From assembly GCA_006937955.1 (NCBI GenBank), contig SSNP01000010.1, positions 3,894,763 through 3,958,762 on the forward strand: DNA of 64,000 nt, written 5' to 3'. Positions 25,440 through 36,149 of the stretch are shown piece after piece (positions within the stretch are counted from its first letter, which is position 1; each line of letters starts with the position of its first letter). The position numbers were made by a program, and so were the translations under genes. The stretch comes from Pachypanchax playfairii (Eukaryota; Chordata; Actinopteri; Cyprinodontiformes; Aplocheilidae). A model generated the notes under the pieces. It did not search any database, was not told the origin of the DNA, and saw nothing but the letters and a program-made list of their open reading frames with translations.

Positions 25440-25930
25440 TTTGCTAATACGCTAAGCCCTGTAGAAAGGATCTTCTATTAGCCAGCAGAAGAAGGAGCCA
25501 GCTTTTGTCTTGAGGTGTCAGTAGGGGAAGGCCATGTCTGAAAGTGGAATAAGGTGGCAAAACCAGGGGTGACTTGGAGTGTGAGAGAGTTGAGGTGGGT
25601 AAGCTGAGAGGGGAAGGACTACAGGGGTGGGGTACTGCTGAATGGTGGCAAACCTCTCCTAATTGGCACTTGACATTTTTTTGCCATTGGCACTGGAGTG
25701 GGCCAGCTTTCAAGCCCTCTCTGGGTCCTTGTTGGAAAAGTGCCTTATGCAAATATAGCGAATGGGCTCTATTGTGAAGCTGCAGATATTAACAGCTCAC
25801 GCAACAATGAAATTGTGTGCTTACTCTGGACACGTAGGTGTGAGAGAGAGCTAGACAATGGCAGCTAGAGCAGCTTCAGTCTGAACAGACCCTCCATCAG
25901 ATGCTTTGCCAAGTCATTTAAGCAGAATAG
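25440..25930. other. candidate conserved non-coding block
   Basis: Complex, GC-moderate sequence with CCTAATTGGCAC near 25,658, GCCATTGGCACTGG near 25,683 and TTATGCAAATA near 25,746. Open frames on both strands show no domain. 25,930-26,350 is AT-rich. Confidence 0.35.
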
Positions 25931-26349
25931 GCTTTTCTGAGGACTGTGGCTTTCAGTAAAAGCTTTATTAATGACTGAAACAAACAAATGCATGCACTGT
26001 TTTGCTCTGGCTGTGAGAGAGTCTCTATTTGTAGTGTTGCTGAATGGCTTGATTTATTGTGGTTGAATATACTGAAGTTATGGACAGAATAGACTTCACT
26101 CACTCCAAAAAAATCACTGTCTTAGTTCTTAATGTGAAAATATATTCAGGCTTTAGTTGCAATGCTACACTCTTTCTCACATTTCTTTCTTTTCTACATG
26201 CCCACATTGTTTACCCTTAACTTGTCCCCTTTGAGTGGTTACTTCTCAAAATATAAATACATTTGCAGATTATCTTTGATGGAAATGCAATTAATGGTAG
26301 AAATGGGAAACACATCACAGTGAAAATAGTGTAAAGTATAGTTGCATTT

Positions 26350-27180
26350 TAAAAACCTAATGCAAATTTATCTCCACAACTGAAAGCCATGAGGAGGGCA
26401 AGTTGAACATCCAGTCAGGCAACATCAGTCACCCTCCCTGTGGTCCAAGCAAAATTAAAGTACACCTGTTAGTGTAAAGTTGCCAAACTTAATCTCTTTT
26501 GTCTGATGAAGCCTATTGACTTTGCAACTGCCTCAGATACATTCATTTCTCTGTGAGCAAAAAGGGGTGGAGGGACTGCCAACGTTGTAGAAAATAACAA
26601 GGTCTGGCTTTGCCCTCTGGCCCAACAGTGAAGCCATTTTCCAAGCACTGTTGGTGTGTTCCGTCAAGAGAAAGAGAAGCAAAGAAAAGGGGGCAAGAAT
26701 CACTGTCTGGCTGCTCGGACCCGGCAGGACTGAAAAGGAGGAAAAGGGGAGCATTGTCCCTCGGTGACAAGTGGACTAGCTCTATTGACTGTAAAGTCTA
26801 GTGGTGTGGGGGTGAGCGGGACCCAACCACAATGGCTGTTTTTCTGTTTGACACTAAGAGCCTAAATCTGCTTGCCTAGTGCATGAAAGCAAAAACAAAC
26901 CTACCACCCTCCTCCTTTTCTTTCCTCTCTCTGCTGTCTTTCCTTCATCACCATTTCTCCATGCTCATTCTTTCTATTTTAGACAACACAGAAGGGCACA
27001 GAAAAAGAGAGAGCAAAGGCCCTAAGGTGGTTTTTAAGAACTTTTCCATCCCCATGCCATTTTCAGAGAGGAAGAGGATAAGACAGTCTCGTCTTTGGGG
27101 TCCCCAGTGAGAAGTGTTAGTGATATAACTGTGCCACACACACAGTCAGAACAAAGCTTTTGCACCATGACATGCGTCTC
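26350..27180. other. candidate conserved non-coding stretch
   Basis: Mixed composition, purine-rich near 26,665-26,750. Overlapping frames on both strands share the same interval, which is typical of open composition and not of a gene. Confidence 0.2.
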
Positions 27181-29100
27181 CCAGGGCGCTGCTTAGGGTA
27201 TAAACACAATCTGTCCAAGATTTCAGTTCCTGTTTAACCCTAACACTGCAACTGACACAAAGAACAAGCAAAAGCAACACTCAGACATGTCAATCTTAAA
27301 CCTTTTAGATGCTAAATTCATTCTGAAAAGATTTCAGATAAGCAAGGGCCTGGATTTTACCATATATATTCATTAAGCTGTGCCATGCCCATTAGTCTAC
27401 ACTTTAATAATAATATTAATAGTGATACTAATAATGATGATAAAACCTCATAAATTTTCAGTTGCAGAAGCAGAGGCACACAAAAAAAGAAAATAAAACA
27501 GCTAATACCTTACACCCAAGAAGGTGACATCTCTGGCTGTCACTTCCTGTCAAGGCCCTCATTCCTCTCTCTTACAAGCTGAGTCCAAAGCTCAAATGTC
27601 ACACACAACACCTGCAATGCAGCAGGAAGGCAGACAAAAGTGAAGGACTTTAACAGATTGTCTCTGAGAGGTAAAGCATACCCACTAGTTTTTGGGTACT
27701 TCACTTTAGCCCTACACAACTCCTAAGAATTTGTACCATGTCAAGCTGAATATATCCAAACCCGAGGAGATCTTTTAGCTGAACAATGTTGCAACAGCAA
27801 ACCACCAAGTGGAATATGTATTACAATCGGACTTCACTGCCAGTCTTGTAGCGACACAGCCTTGAGACCTTGGAAACAATTCTTGTCAGCCTCTCTCAGC
27901 AGGAGCAACCCTTTAGCTTTGATGGGCAGAACAGAAATCATACCTTCAATCAGCCATCAGAGGCCTTGAGGTTGAAGATCTGATTGACCAATTACTCCTC
28001 ACCATGAGCTCCTGCAAAGAACCTAAAGGCTCAGATTGTTCTGCTTCTCTCACACTGGATTTCAACACTGGGGGTAGTTTCTGCTTGATTGCCCCTGGAC
28101 CACTCCCCTTCTGATCCTTGCATCCACTGACATCAGCGTTCAGTAAAATCTCATCAAGTCTTTCCACATGGTAGCACCTCATGGAATGGAGTCTTTGGCA
28201 TGGCCCATTCAAAACCAAGCCAACTGTCACGTCAAACCAAACAAGGATAAGAACCCCAAATCAAACATCTTTTTGACTAGATGGTAAAAGGAGAAGGTAA
28301 AAAAGGGAAAAACAGCTAACTTAACAAAACTAGTCTCAAACTGACCTTGTCTTTTTGCTTTGGTACCAGCAGGACATTGGGACCCCAGATTAACTCATAG
28401 GGAGCATTCTTAATTCTAACAGTCACATCCATGCTGTAACATATGTATAATTCATAGCACAGCTTGTGGCTCTTACTTCAATAAAAGTCTAAATTCTTTT
28501 CACATCACATGTTCTTTTGATGCCAGAGATGCAAGAAATAAATATAAAATTTAAAGGCCCCGAAAGCAAAAGCAAAATAAAATCAGATCATTGATGAAAC
28601 TTGCTAAGAAAACTGATGGGTCATTGCAGTTGTTAAATGAGTTGTAAAGCTAAGCTTGCCTTAGTAAAACAGTGCGGGTCTTTTTCTCTCGGACATGTGA
28701 TTCTAAGACTAAGCCCCAGCATGCAGCTCCACATACAGGGATCGTGGGTCTTATTAGATTAGAAGTGATCTTGTTGCACCAACCTTACTATTATGGATCA
28801 CTGCTACTGGCTGCATAGAGCAGCAAGAAACACATACAGCAATCTATAACAAATGCTATAAAACAATTTAGTGTATTTCATAAAAGATAAATTATTTAGT
28901 CATAAGATAATCGAAAAAGTATGAAGCCATTTTTACAGAGATTCAGTATATAAATGGAAACAAATGTTTCATCTTACCTGTTTCTGCTTCATATTTCCAT
29001 CTTCTTTAAAATGTGTTCTCCATTTTCTTCTCTTGTGTTAGAGTTCTTCTTCTATGTTTTGTGTTAGATTTTTGGAAACAGGTGCATTTGGGGTCTTGAT
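27180..29100. other. non-coding DNA downstream of mir-9 (pri-miRNA sense)
   Basis: Mostly AT-rich, moderately complex at 27,760-28,240. The minus frame 27,946-28,230 has no recognised domain. If the primary transcript continues past the hairpin on the minus strand, it runs through here. I found no clear 3' end. Confidence 0.25.
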
Positions 29101-29131
29101 GCCTTTCCAGGAGTGTAATGGGATTCTTGTT

Positions 29132-29153
29132 ACTTTCGGTTATCTAGCTTTAT
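29132..29153 (-). ncRNA. mature miR-9-3p (miR-9*)
   Basis: Twenty-two-nt arm beginning AUAAAGC and ending CGAAAGU. It is an independently functional strand in neural tissue; REST/CoREST targeting has been reported in mammals. Confidence 0.97.
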
Positions 29154-29169
29154 GAAGAATGTACATCAC

Positions 29170-29192
29170 TCATACAGCTAGATAACCAAAGA
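29170..29192 (-). ncRNA. mature miR-9-5p
   Basis: Twenty-three-nt guide arm beginning UCUUUGG (seed CUUUGGU at nt 2-8) and ending GUAUGA. This is the dominant functional strand known for the family. Confidence 0.97.
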
Positions 29193-29449
29193 TAACAATC
29201 AACCCCTAAGGCTACCCATCCTTTCAAACCCAAGGTAAAGAAACATGGGCCAAGATTTGACCTAAAGGCAAATGAGAAGGTCATTAATTAAATAGATAAA
29301 CATATATTTCACATAAGATTACTTGTTTTTAAAATTAACTTAATGATTTACGACCTGACCTAGGATGGTGTTAAAATGTATATTTAAAAAAAAAATAACC
29401 ACGGAAAAGTTTTATCAATAAAACAAAGATGTTACTGCTCTGTTTAGGG

Positions 29450-29600
29450 GCTTTTTTCCTCCCTCAGGTTGCTCTGGCTCTTAAATATCCTCACCTCTCA
29501 TTTTATGATGTCACTGAGTTCTCGTTTACCCCGCCTAAAACCTCTACCAATAGGAAACTTCCTATTGTCCCCTGAGTGCTTTGATTGGCCTGTGAGACGT
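29450..29600 (-). promoter_or_regulatory. putative proximal mir-9 promoter
   Basis: Read on the minus strand, in order: CCAAT (complement of ATTGG at 29,584-29,588); a 20-bp inverted repeat with CAATAGGAA/TTCCTATTG arms (29,548-29,567) carrying a second, inverted CCAAT; a GC box GGCGGGG (29,529-29,535); a CRE-like TGACATCA (29,506-29,513); and a TATA-like ATATTTAA (29,481-29,488). A start near 29,455 would leave a leader of about 250 nt before the hairpin. The order and spacing are those of a classic RNA polymerase II promoter. CREB control of human MIR9-2 has been reported, which suits the CRE-like site. Start position not proven. Confidence 0.55.
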
Positions 29601-29699
29601 GTCTGTTATCAAAAAACACACATGTCAAGCAATCAGAATATGCAACAATTCTTTTTTTTAAATTGCATGAGGTATCAAGCCAGTCAACACATATATGAT

Positions 29700-29840
29700 G
29701 TCGATCTTCTCATTTTTAGGCCTGGCGCCCACCCCTACAGTAAATCTGCAATCCCTGCTGACCGGCTTCATAGGAGAATGATGCCTTCAAACGCTGCCCC
29801 CCGTGAAGACCCAAATGCATTTTTAAATTGAAAGAAGAGC
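29700..29840. other. candidate conserved block upstream of mir-9
   Basis: GC-rich sequence about 500-630 bp upstream of the hairpin. A weak RE1-like stretch lies at about 29,789-29,811 on the minus strand. Overlapping frames are unconvincing. Confidence 0.3.
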
Positions 29841-29854
29841 TTGGCTGTTTGCCC

Positions 29855-29881
29855 AAAAAAAAAAAAGAAGAAGAAGAAGAT
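29855..29881. repeat. A12 followed by GAA repeats
   Basis: Twelve A then about five GAA units. 29,885-30,100 is AT-rich. Confidence 0.9.
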
Positions 29882-30099
29882 GGGTTTTGTCTACATTTAA
29901 ATGATCTGTCCCAAACCAATTGGCTAACATTCAATAGTGCTGCTAAAGCAAGAAAATTTAGGTTGATGATGCACAAAGGAAAAGAGAAATTATATGATCA
30001 AGAAGCTTGACCTTGGCATTTGTTTTAGCACCCAAATTTCTCAAAAAAAAGTGCTACAATGAAGTTAAAGTCATACAAAATCCTTCTCACATGTTCAGA

Positions 30100-30330
30100 C
30101 CTAGACAAAGCTAATACGCACACAGGCGCACATTCACTTTCACACATGCCGTGATGGCACATGGCATGAGGCCCCATCTAATTAAAGCTGTTCTCTGTGC
30201 CCAGATCCCTGTTGAGGCAGGCTCCTCCCCATCAACGCCACCATCAGCTAAAGTGCTATGACTGGGAGCAGAGAAAGAGACGAAGAGGAACTGACACAGA
30301 ATAACAGAGTGTGAGGGTTAGGCACAGATT
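30100..30330. other. candidate conserved non-coding block
   Basis: GC-moderate complex sequence with GCCGTGATGGCACATGGC and CATCTAATTAAAGC (homeodomain core near 30,178), lying between the two putative mir-9 starts. 30,600-30,780 holds dispersed CA repeats and 30,780-31,250 is AT-rich. Confidence 0.35.
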
Positions 30331-31254
30331 ATTCTTTCTGACAATTACACATACCTGAACATTTACGACTCATCCAACAAGATGCAGGAATTAGCAATCA
30401 TAGATAAATTCCCTTGTTTTCCAGGTTATAATAAACACTGCTGCTCTTTGAATATATGTCACTTCTTTTTTTATGTATTTTATTATTATTATTGTTGAAA
30501 AGCCTTTTGGCGAGACACAAATCTTCAAGGGGCTTTCTTTCTTTGCACAAGGACACAGCAAGGCTTTTATGAGAGCAAAGTCAAACCTCAAGTCGCTGAA
30601 TGCTGCTTTACAGGATCACACACACTCACACACAAAACACACATGTGCAAAATATATGAGCATGTTCACATGTTACACACACATAATTACAGCCAGGTTT
30701 AGACTACACAGTGAGTCTTAAATGAGCATCAAAAAAATACCACCACACACACGCGCATACAAACACGCATACAAATAAATGCTCGGTAAGTACAATAGAT
30801 TAGATTTCTAAAAGACTTCAACTTAAATGTAAAATTTTCACCCACGTTTTTATTGTAATTAAAGGAAACTTGTTTATATGTATTATAATCCATCAGTTTT
30901 TAAATGTTAAATATTTGATTTGTTATTGTTTTTGTTATTCTTTAAATAGCCAATTTTGTGCTTGAATTAGCTTATTTATTTAAACAGAACAGCTGCAATT
31001 TAACCATTAAAATGTTTAGTTAATCCTGGGATTAATGTGTTGTCCCCAAATCTAATTTTATAAAAGGAGAAAGATGTTTTTATATGAATTAAATTTGCTC
31101 AATTGTGTTTTTACTCACACGCATTTTACCCTGAAAATCATTATTATAAGGCCAAAGTAAATAAAGCTTGTTGAAATCACATTGTGCCTTTTGTTCAAAA
31201 CAACCAAAACCACACAATGTGTACATTGTAGAAAGCATCAATAGAGGTTTGACT

Positions 31255-31570
31255 GTTTGTTCTCCTCCAATTAAATAAGCTTCATCTTAGCCCCATTGGT
31301 CAAGATCTGTGTGACGTCAATAAATTCGGCTCCTCTAATTGAGGGAGAAATATGCAAAGATGCAGCGCTAATTAGCAAGAAATGGATTCACAATTTAAAA
31401 AAAAGTCTCACGGGCTCTCATCCAGTTCAAACCAGAAGATTTATTTTGAATTCATTTGACACCATTTTATATCATAAGTTACATTCTCAGATTAAATGCT
31501 GTAATTTAGAGCACCAGAGGCTATTACTCATAGTTTTCTCATTTTACGCAGAAAAATGAGAAACTGTCAG
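31255..31570. promoter_or_regulatory. dense CRE/CCAAT/homeodomain regulatory block
   Basis: Carries a perfect CRE TGACGTCA (31,312-31,319), an inverted CCAAT (ATTGG 31,295-31,299), TATGCAAA (31,351-31,358) and a palindromic homeodomain site CTAATTAG (31,368-31,375). Read on the minus strand, CRE, CCAAT and TTATTTAA (about 31,272-31,279) fall in promoter order. The block could therefore be an enhancer or a third alternative start of the mir-9 transcript. The plus open frame here has no protein likeness. Confidence 0.45.
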
Positions 31571-31645
31571 AATGGACGCTGATGTAATCTGATGGAAACA
31601 CTTTGGATCTGTGTTTGATGAGCTTCACGGTGTGTGATAGTCCCA

Positions 31646-31646
<1 letters not shown>

Positions 31647-31683
<37 letters not shown>

Positions 31684-31719
31684 GCATGTGCGTAGAGGGA
31701 GGAAAGGGGGGGGGGGGGG
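31647..31719. repeat. (TG)16 tract and G14 homopolymer
   Basis: Pure TG at 31,647-31,678, then a short GTGC/GGA linker and fourteen consecutive G (31,706-31,719). 31,720-32,040 is AT-rich spacer. Confidence 0.95.
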
Positions 31720-32043
31720 TGCAACTCATTAACAAGAAATGACTGTCAGGAAAAAAAGTTCTTAAATCCAGACTTAATGGAGCTTCTTCTATTCTTACAA
31801 AAAACGTTAGGTTTTGACTGTTTTCCTAAAATCTTAAAAATATCACTCTAAAAACACATTGTTGTTGCTGAAACCAACATTTTATGACTTGATACTACTA
31901 TAATTTTATGTGTCACCAGTCAAAACCAGTATTTTGGTTAAGAAAATATTTTTGCTCCACCAAAGTTTGGAAGATATTGAGTCTGGCAACAGAATCCTTA
32001 CGGGGGGTGGGGTGGGGGATAAAAGCGGGATCTACTTGCAATG

Positions 32044-33157
32044 CACGTGTCATGAGGCCGCTGAAGGTCTCCTCACACACTGCTGGTAAAAAACACATTG
32101 ATTCATTTTTGAAAACAAAACTAGGTTGTTCCATTTTAAGGCCAATCTGTTAAAACATTTTCTCCTATGACTAATATTTTCTTAGACACGTGATGACAAG
32201 GGGCCTGAAAAAGGTGTCGACTTCAACAGTGGATCTTCAGCAGTCCGTTTCTTGTCTCAGCTCATTACAGTCTATATCCAGGATTTGCACTACAGCATTA
32301 TTCACGGTGTAAAATCCGTTTTCTAACCAACCCGACCGCGCCACGCGCAGCTTTATTCTCCTATGTGTGTGTGAATACGGGAGGCTGATTGAGGTGTAAC
32401 TAACAATGTCAATAATCAAGGACACATTTTCAAATTGTACGATATTTGGCTAATTTTGGGGTCCTGGCTAAACCGGGAATTTGAATATTAAGTTTGAATA
32501 ATGATTATTAGATGTTGATTTTTCAGATTCAGCCCTGCTGTAGATTCATTTAGCTGAAAATTAATCCGCTCATGTTAATCACAAGAACATTTGCAGATTA
32601 TTATATACATTTTTAATTATTTGCTTTAGCAATCCGTCAAGGTCCTCAGCTTGAGTTGTCCGTCTCTGTGACTCCCGAGGGGCGCACGTGTTCTCGGCAC
32701 AGGCCTGTACTCGGGACACGCGTGTGCACCATCGTCTCATATTTGGCCTTGTGATCCTTTTATCCTTCAACTATAGATGTGAATGCCACTATTTGTCTTC
32801 TCATGTATGCACTGCATACCTGTCTGCTGATAATCCTCAGATCTGAGCCACACAGTATCCGCACGTGGAAAGAAAGACATACATGTGTTTTGCTTTTTTC
32901 CCCAGGTCGAGCAGTTAGTTTCGGCTCCGCAGAGCTAGTGACCCTACTCGGAGTTATTAGAAATGAAATGAGGACTGGAGGCGCATTTCGGCCTTTGTGG
33001 CTCCACGTGAATGGCGCATTTGAAGCTTTGATGTAATGCGTCATTTAGTATATGAAGAAATTAATTTGACCTCAGCAGATTCATTTTGTAGAAGTTATTC
33101 CGTCACTGTTGTGTTTCACTACTTCACCTGAGAACTTTGTTCCTGTTTGCTCACGTG
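32044..33157. promoter_or_regulatory. CACGTG E-box cluster
   Basis: Six CACGTG motifs at 32,044, 32,187, 32,685, 32,862, 33,004 and 33,152, plus CACGCGTG at 32,717-32,724. HES/HEY bHLH-Orange repressors as well as MYC/USF-type factors bind these sequences. The cluster sits just inside the presumed first intron of the mir-9 host transcript. Confidence 0.5.
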
Positions 33158-33590
33158 TGACCTTTCATGGCATCTGTTGTCCAACTCCATCAATCTTTTA
33201 AGAATTAAATCAGTCTCATGTAGCTATTCAATCTCAAACCTTTACGCGCATGATGAAAATAGAACATCATGTGTGGACAAAATACACAATGTTCCCAGCA
33301 AGTAGGTACTGACTCTTAGCTGTTTCTGAATGTCACTTATTATTCTTCACTCATTGGGGCATCCGAAAAGAGCAAACAAAGACGTGAGACAAGCCGTTGC
33401 GTTTAAAGCCGATGACCTGGTGCTTAAACGGCGCCCATTTTCGCACCGAGATGCATCCTGTTCCGTTATGTGTGCAGGCGATGTAAGCGGCGCGGATGCA
33501 AACCCGTCCTCCTTTATTTTAGCAGATACCATTCGAATGCTATCATCTTTATCCTCCTTGAAGAGAAGAAAATTTGTGTTTCATACTCAC

Positions 33591-33790
33591 GTTGTCGGCT
33601 GCGAGTCGCTGCGGGATCCGCACTCCAAAAGCGAGAAGCGAGCGTCTCTGGAGACTGAGAGCAACTGATTTGCCGGAGGCTGGACCGCACGGTCTTCATG
33701 GCTGCGGCTGGCAGTGACGTCTCTCAGGCTCCATCCATTCAGCGTCTCTCGGACGGGTTTTCCCCCTGTTTTATTGTCATCCCCATTATT
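33591..33790 (-). ncRNA. putative first exon of the pri-mir-9 host transcript
   Basis: A GC- and CpG-rich stretch whose minus strand ends in CGACAAC|GTGAGTATG, a good 5' splice site with the exon's last base at 33,591. It lies about 4.4 kb upstream of mir-9 on the same strand and is preceded by GC-rich, CRE-like sequence (GACGTCAC near 33,715). The 5' end is not defined. A short frame starts at an ATG (33,697-33,699) with G at -3 and stays open for 36 codons to the splice site; it resembles no protein and may be a short upstream frame. Assignment to mir-9 is inference from strand and distance. Confidence 0.4.
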
Positions 33791-35170
33791 TCTGTCGGTT
33801 CTCGCCTCCCCCCCTGCTTTCCGCGCCGTCCTCTGCACTTGCCATTCCTCGCGTCAGAGGCACTATGAACTTAAAGCATTAATGCTCTAAAAACATATAG
33901 CGCCACTAAGACCCTCCCCTTTATGACACGATGCAGGTCCGTTTTTTTGTCTCCACCCTCTGAAAATATGAACGCAAACGTGAATGAGCGTGGAAGCTGA
34001 AGTCATGTGGCATCATGCAACCTGAATCTAACATTAAGCATCTCAGATCGAGTTTGGTGTGTGCAAATATTTTTATTTGTACAACCAAATCTGAACAATT
34101 TGACATATCTAAACATCCAGCTCCGTCTGGAATCTTACTTTCTGTTCTGATTGCTGCACAAGCGTCTCCACTCATGCAGAAACATCTTGTAGTGAGTCTA
34201 TTCGAAGTTTCACAGCTTATCAAGTGCTTCGTTTAGAGTCCGTTTTGGTCCATGTGGGATTATAAAAAAGTTTCGTGTAATCTTGTATGGCTACTAGTAT
34301 TTGTTTGACACAAAGCCCCCGGCAGAGACTGCGGCCTCCGCTTATGCGCCTGGATCAAGTGCGCACATCCACCGTTCTCATTGTCTGCGTCTTTGATACA
34401 CAGGAGTCCAGGAATGTGACCAGGGGGTGAAGACCGTGCAAATCAGCTTTTACTGTCACCGCCGAGCCCAGAGTCCGCAGACAAGAGCCAAGAAAGGGGG
34501 TCTGGGTCACTTGATTATCATAATAATCAGATCGCGAGGATAAAAATCTCCTTTGAATAAATTACTGGTTCAATAGGAGGCGCGACTGCCAAAGAGACAA
34601 CTTTGTCAGCTCCCAGTTTGTTGTTGGGGGGCTCTCTCTCTCTGCCTACTAATGTTCTGGGCTCCTTTTTTCTTTCACATCAAATTTTGGACGCTTTCCT
34701 GGAGATCAAACTCTAAATACAGCTACTGTTTCTCTCCTCCCCTCCCCTCGCCCTCGCCGATGCCTGGTTACCAAGTCCGGGCTGGCAGGCAGGCGAGCAG
34801 GTCTCAAGCTCCTCTTGGGAAAGCGGAGCGGTTAGTGGTGGCTAATGGGCTAAGGACCGGTACAATAGGCTGTGCACCATCCAGGCGACCCCTACCCTCC
34901 TACCCTCCTCACCCCGCATCACTTCTCCTCCTCCCGTCATCATCCCTCTCTCTTATTCCATTCGCTGCATGGGAACCCGGGCACAGAAGTGCACCAGGGG
35001 CCGCGCGGCATTGTTGTGCCACATCCCAAGTTCATTAGCACCCATCAGGCCATTCCTGCAGGCCGTGGCGGTAAACCCTCTGCATGACCACCACTCCCTC
35101 CTCTTCCATGCTGTTAACCCTGCAAAGGCTTGTGATTGTTTGATGTACTGCAGCCACGTCCATCTGCAAA
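33790..35170. other. GC-rich candidate regulatory region upstream of the host exon
   Basis: Includes CTTAAAGCATTAATGC near 33,871, a complex block at 33,980-34,220 and a GC-rich block at 34,560-35,090 with TGGTTACCAAG near 34,764. Plus frames at 34,652-35,175 are open by composition, Ser/Pro/His-rich, without domain likeness. Probably upstream promoter/enhancer DNA. Confidence 0.35.
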
Positions 35171-36140
35171 ACTAAAGTCTCAAAGTTCAGGTTTAATTCC
35201 TGCTCAGCGATACAACTGTGACTTAACCTAATTCATAAGGGGTTTTATACATTTTTTTATTACAGCAGTTGAGAAAGAAAATGAGAATGTTTTACCACTT
35301 TTGAGGTAAGAAGAAACTCCTAATATGAAATAAACAAAAGCATAACTTTTTATGTTTCTGCCTTAAACCCAAATCCATGAAGCCAAAATGATCATCAACC
35401 AAAACATCTTTTCAAACATGCTGCCAGTTCAATCAGAATTTTCATTGTCTTGTCTAAAAATCTGTTTTAATAGCAATTATCTTTACGGCTTTTATTTACA
35501 GAGAAAAAAAATAGTCAAGAATGAATTTCAGTACATGAAGTAACTGAAAATACTTTGTGTCGTGTTTGGCAAATTTTTTACCATTTTACTGCTTCAGAAT
35601 TTGAATTGTGATTGTTTAACAATTTTTGATTTGGACATTTTATCTATTGTAAAATTCAATTTTGTCAAGGAGTTAAGAAAATAACATCAGACAAAAAATG
35701 TTATGTAATGCTGCCCTGTTAAATAATATGCAGATATGACCATGAACATAAACTCTGATTTACGTTAAAATTAGTCTTCAGTCTAATCAGGATCAGTTTA
35801 CTGTTCAAACAATATGTCTATATTTATTTCAGAAGTTATTATTGCAGGATTAACAGAAGAGCAAACAGTTTCTTCTGCAGCCGCCACACACAGGACACAT
35901 GATATAAAAAAATCCAATCTAAAAGAAAATAGTCCTTAGAATAATAATTATTTCACTCATTCAAAATAAATGTCTTGTGTCAACCTGAAATGGAAAATTT
36001 GCACAACCGTGATACATGTCTGAAACTCTGATGACGTTCCTGATCATATAGAAATTAGTAGGTTAACCCCTCCCCCCACCTTCCAAAAAGTAGATCAAAT
36101 ATAATATTAAGGTGAAACATTCTGTGAATTAAAATAGAAA
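35170..36140. other. AT-rich spacer
   Basis: A/T-dominated, no repeats or motifs worth naming. Confidence 0.4.
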
Positions 36141-36149
36141 TAATCAACA

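Larger units (their letters stand above)
29119..29207 (-). ncRNA. mir9: mir-9 precursor hairpin
   Basis: Precursor of miR-9, a neural microRNA that is Drosha/Dicer processed and loaded into Argonaute. In vertebrates it represses targets such as HES1/her genes to time neurogenesis. Read on the minus strand, GGTTATCTAGCT (5p arm) and AGCTAGATAACC (3p arm) form a perfect 12-bp core. Both arms equal the human mature sequences, as I remember them, at every base. The stem continues outward: GGGGTTGATTGTTATC on the 5' side faces AACAAGAATCCC on the 3' side. The 16-nt loop (29,154-29,169) and 5' flank resemble human MIR9-1 more than MIR9-2 or MIR9-3, from memory. Teleosts carry several mir-9 copies, so the paralogue number is open; identity as mir-9 is not. 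Confidence 0.98.

Noticed and set aside
27946..28230. 94-codon minus-strand open frame just downstream of mir-9
   Set aside because: No domain likeness, no splice signals and no start context. Length is within chance for this composition.
29789..29811. RE1/REST-like site upstream of mir-9 on the minus strand
   Set aside because: The right half is fair (GGGCAGCG) but the left half matches only about 5 of 9 positions; too weak to list as a site.
32883..33036. Possible plus-strand exon after TTTTTTCCCCAG, open for about 45 codons
   Set aside because: The acceptor is good, but the frame resembles nothing, the opposite strand is open over the same interval, and the region is better explained as the E-box cluster in the mir-9 host intron.
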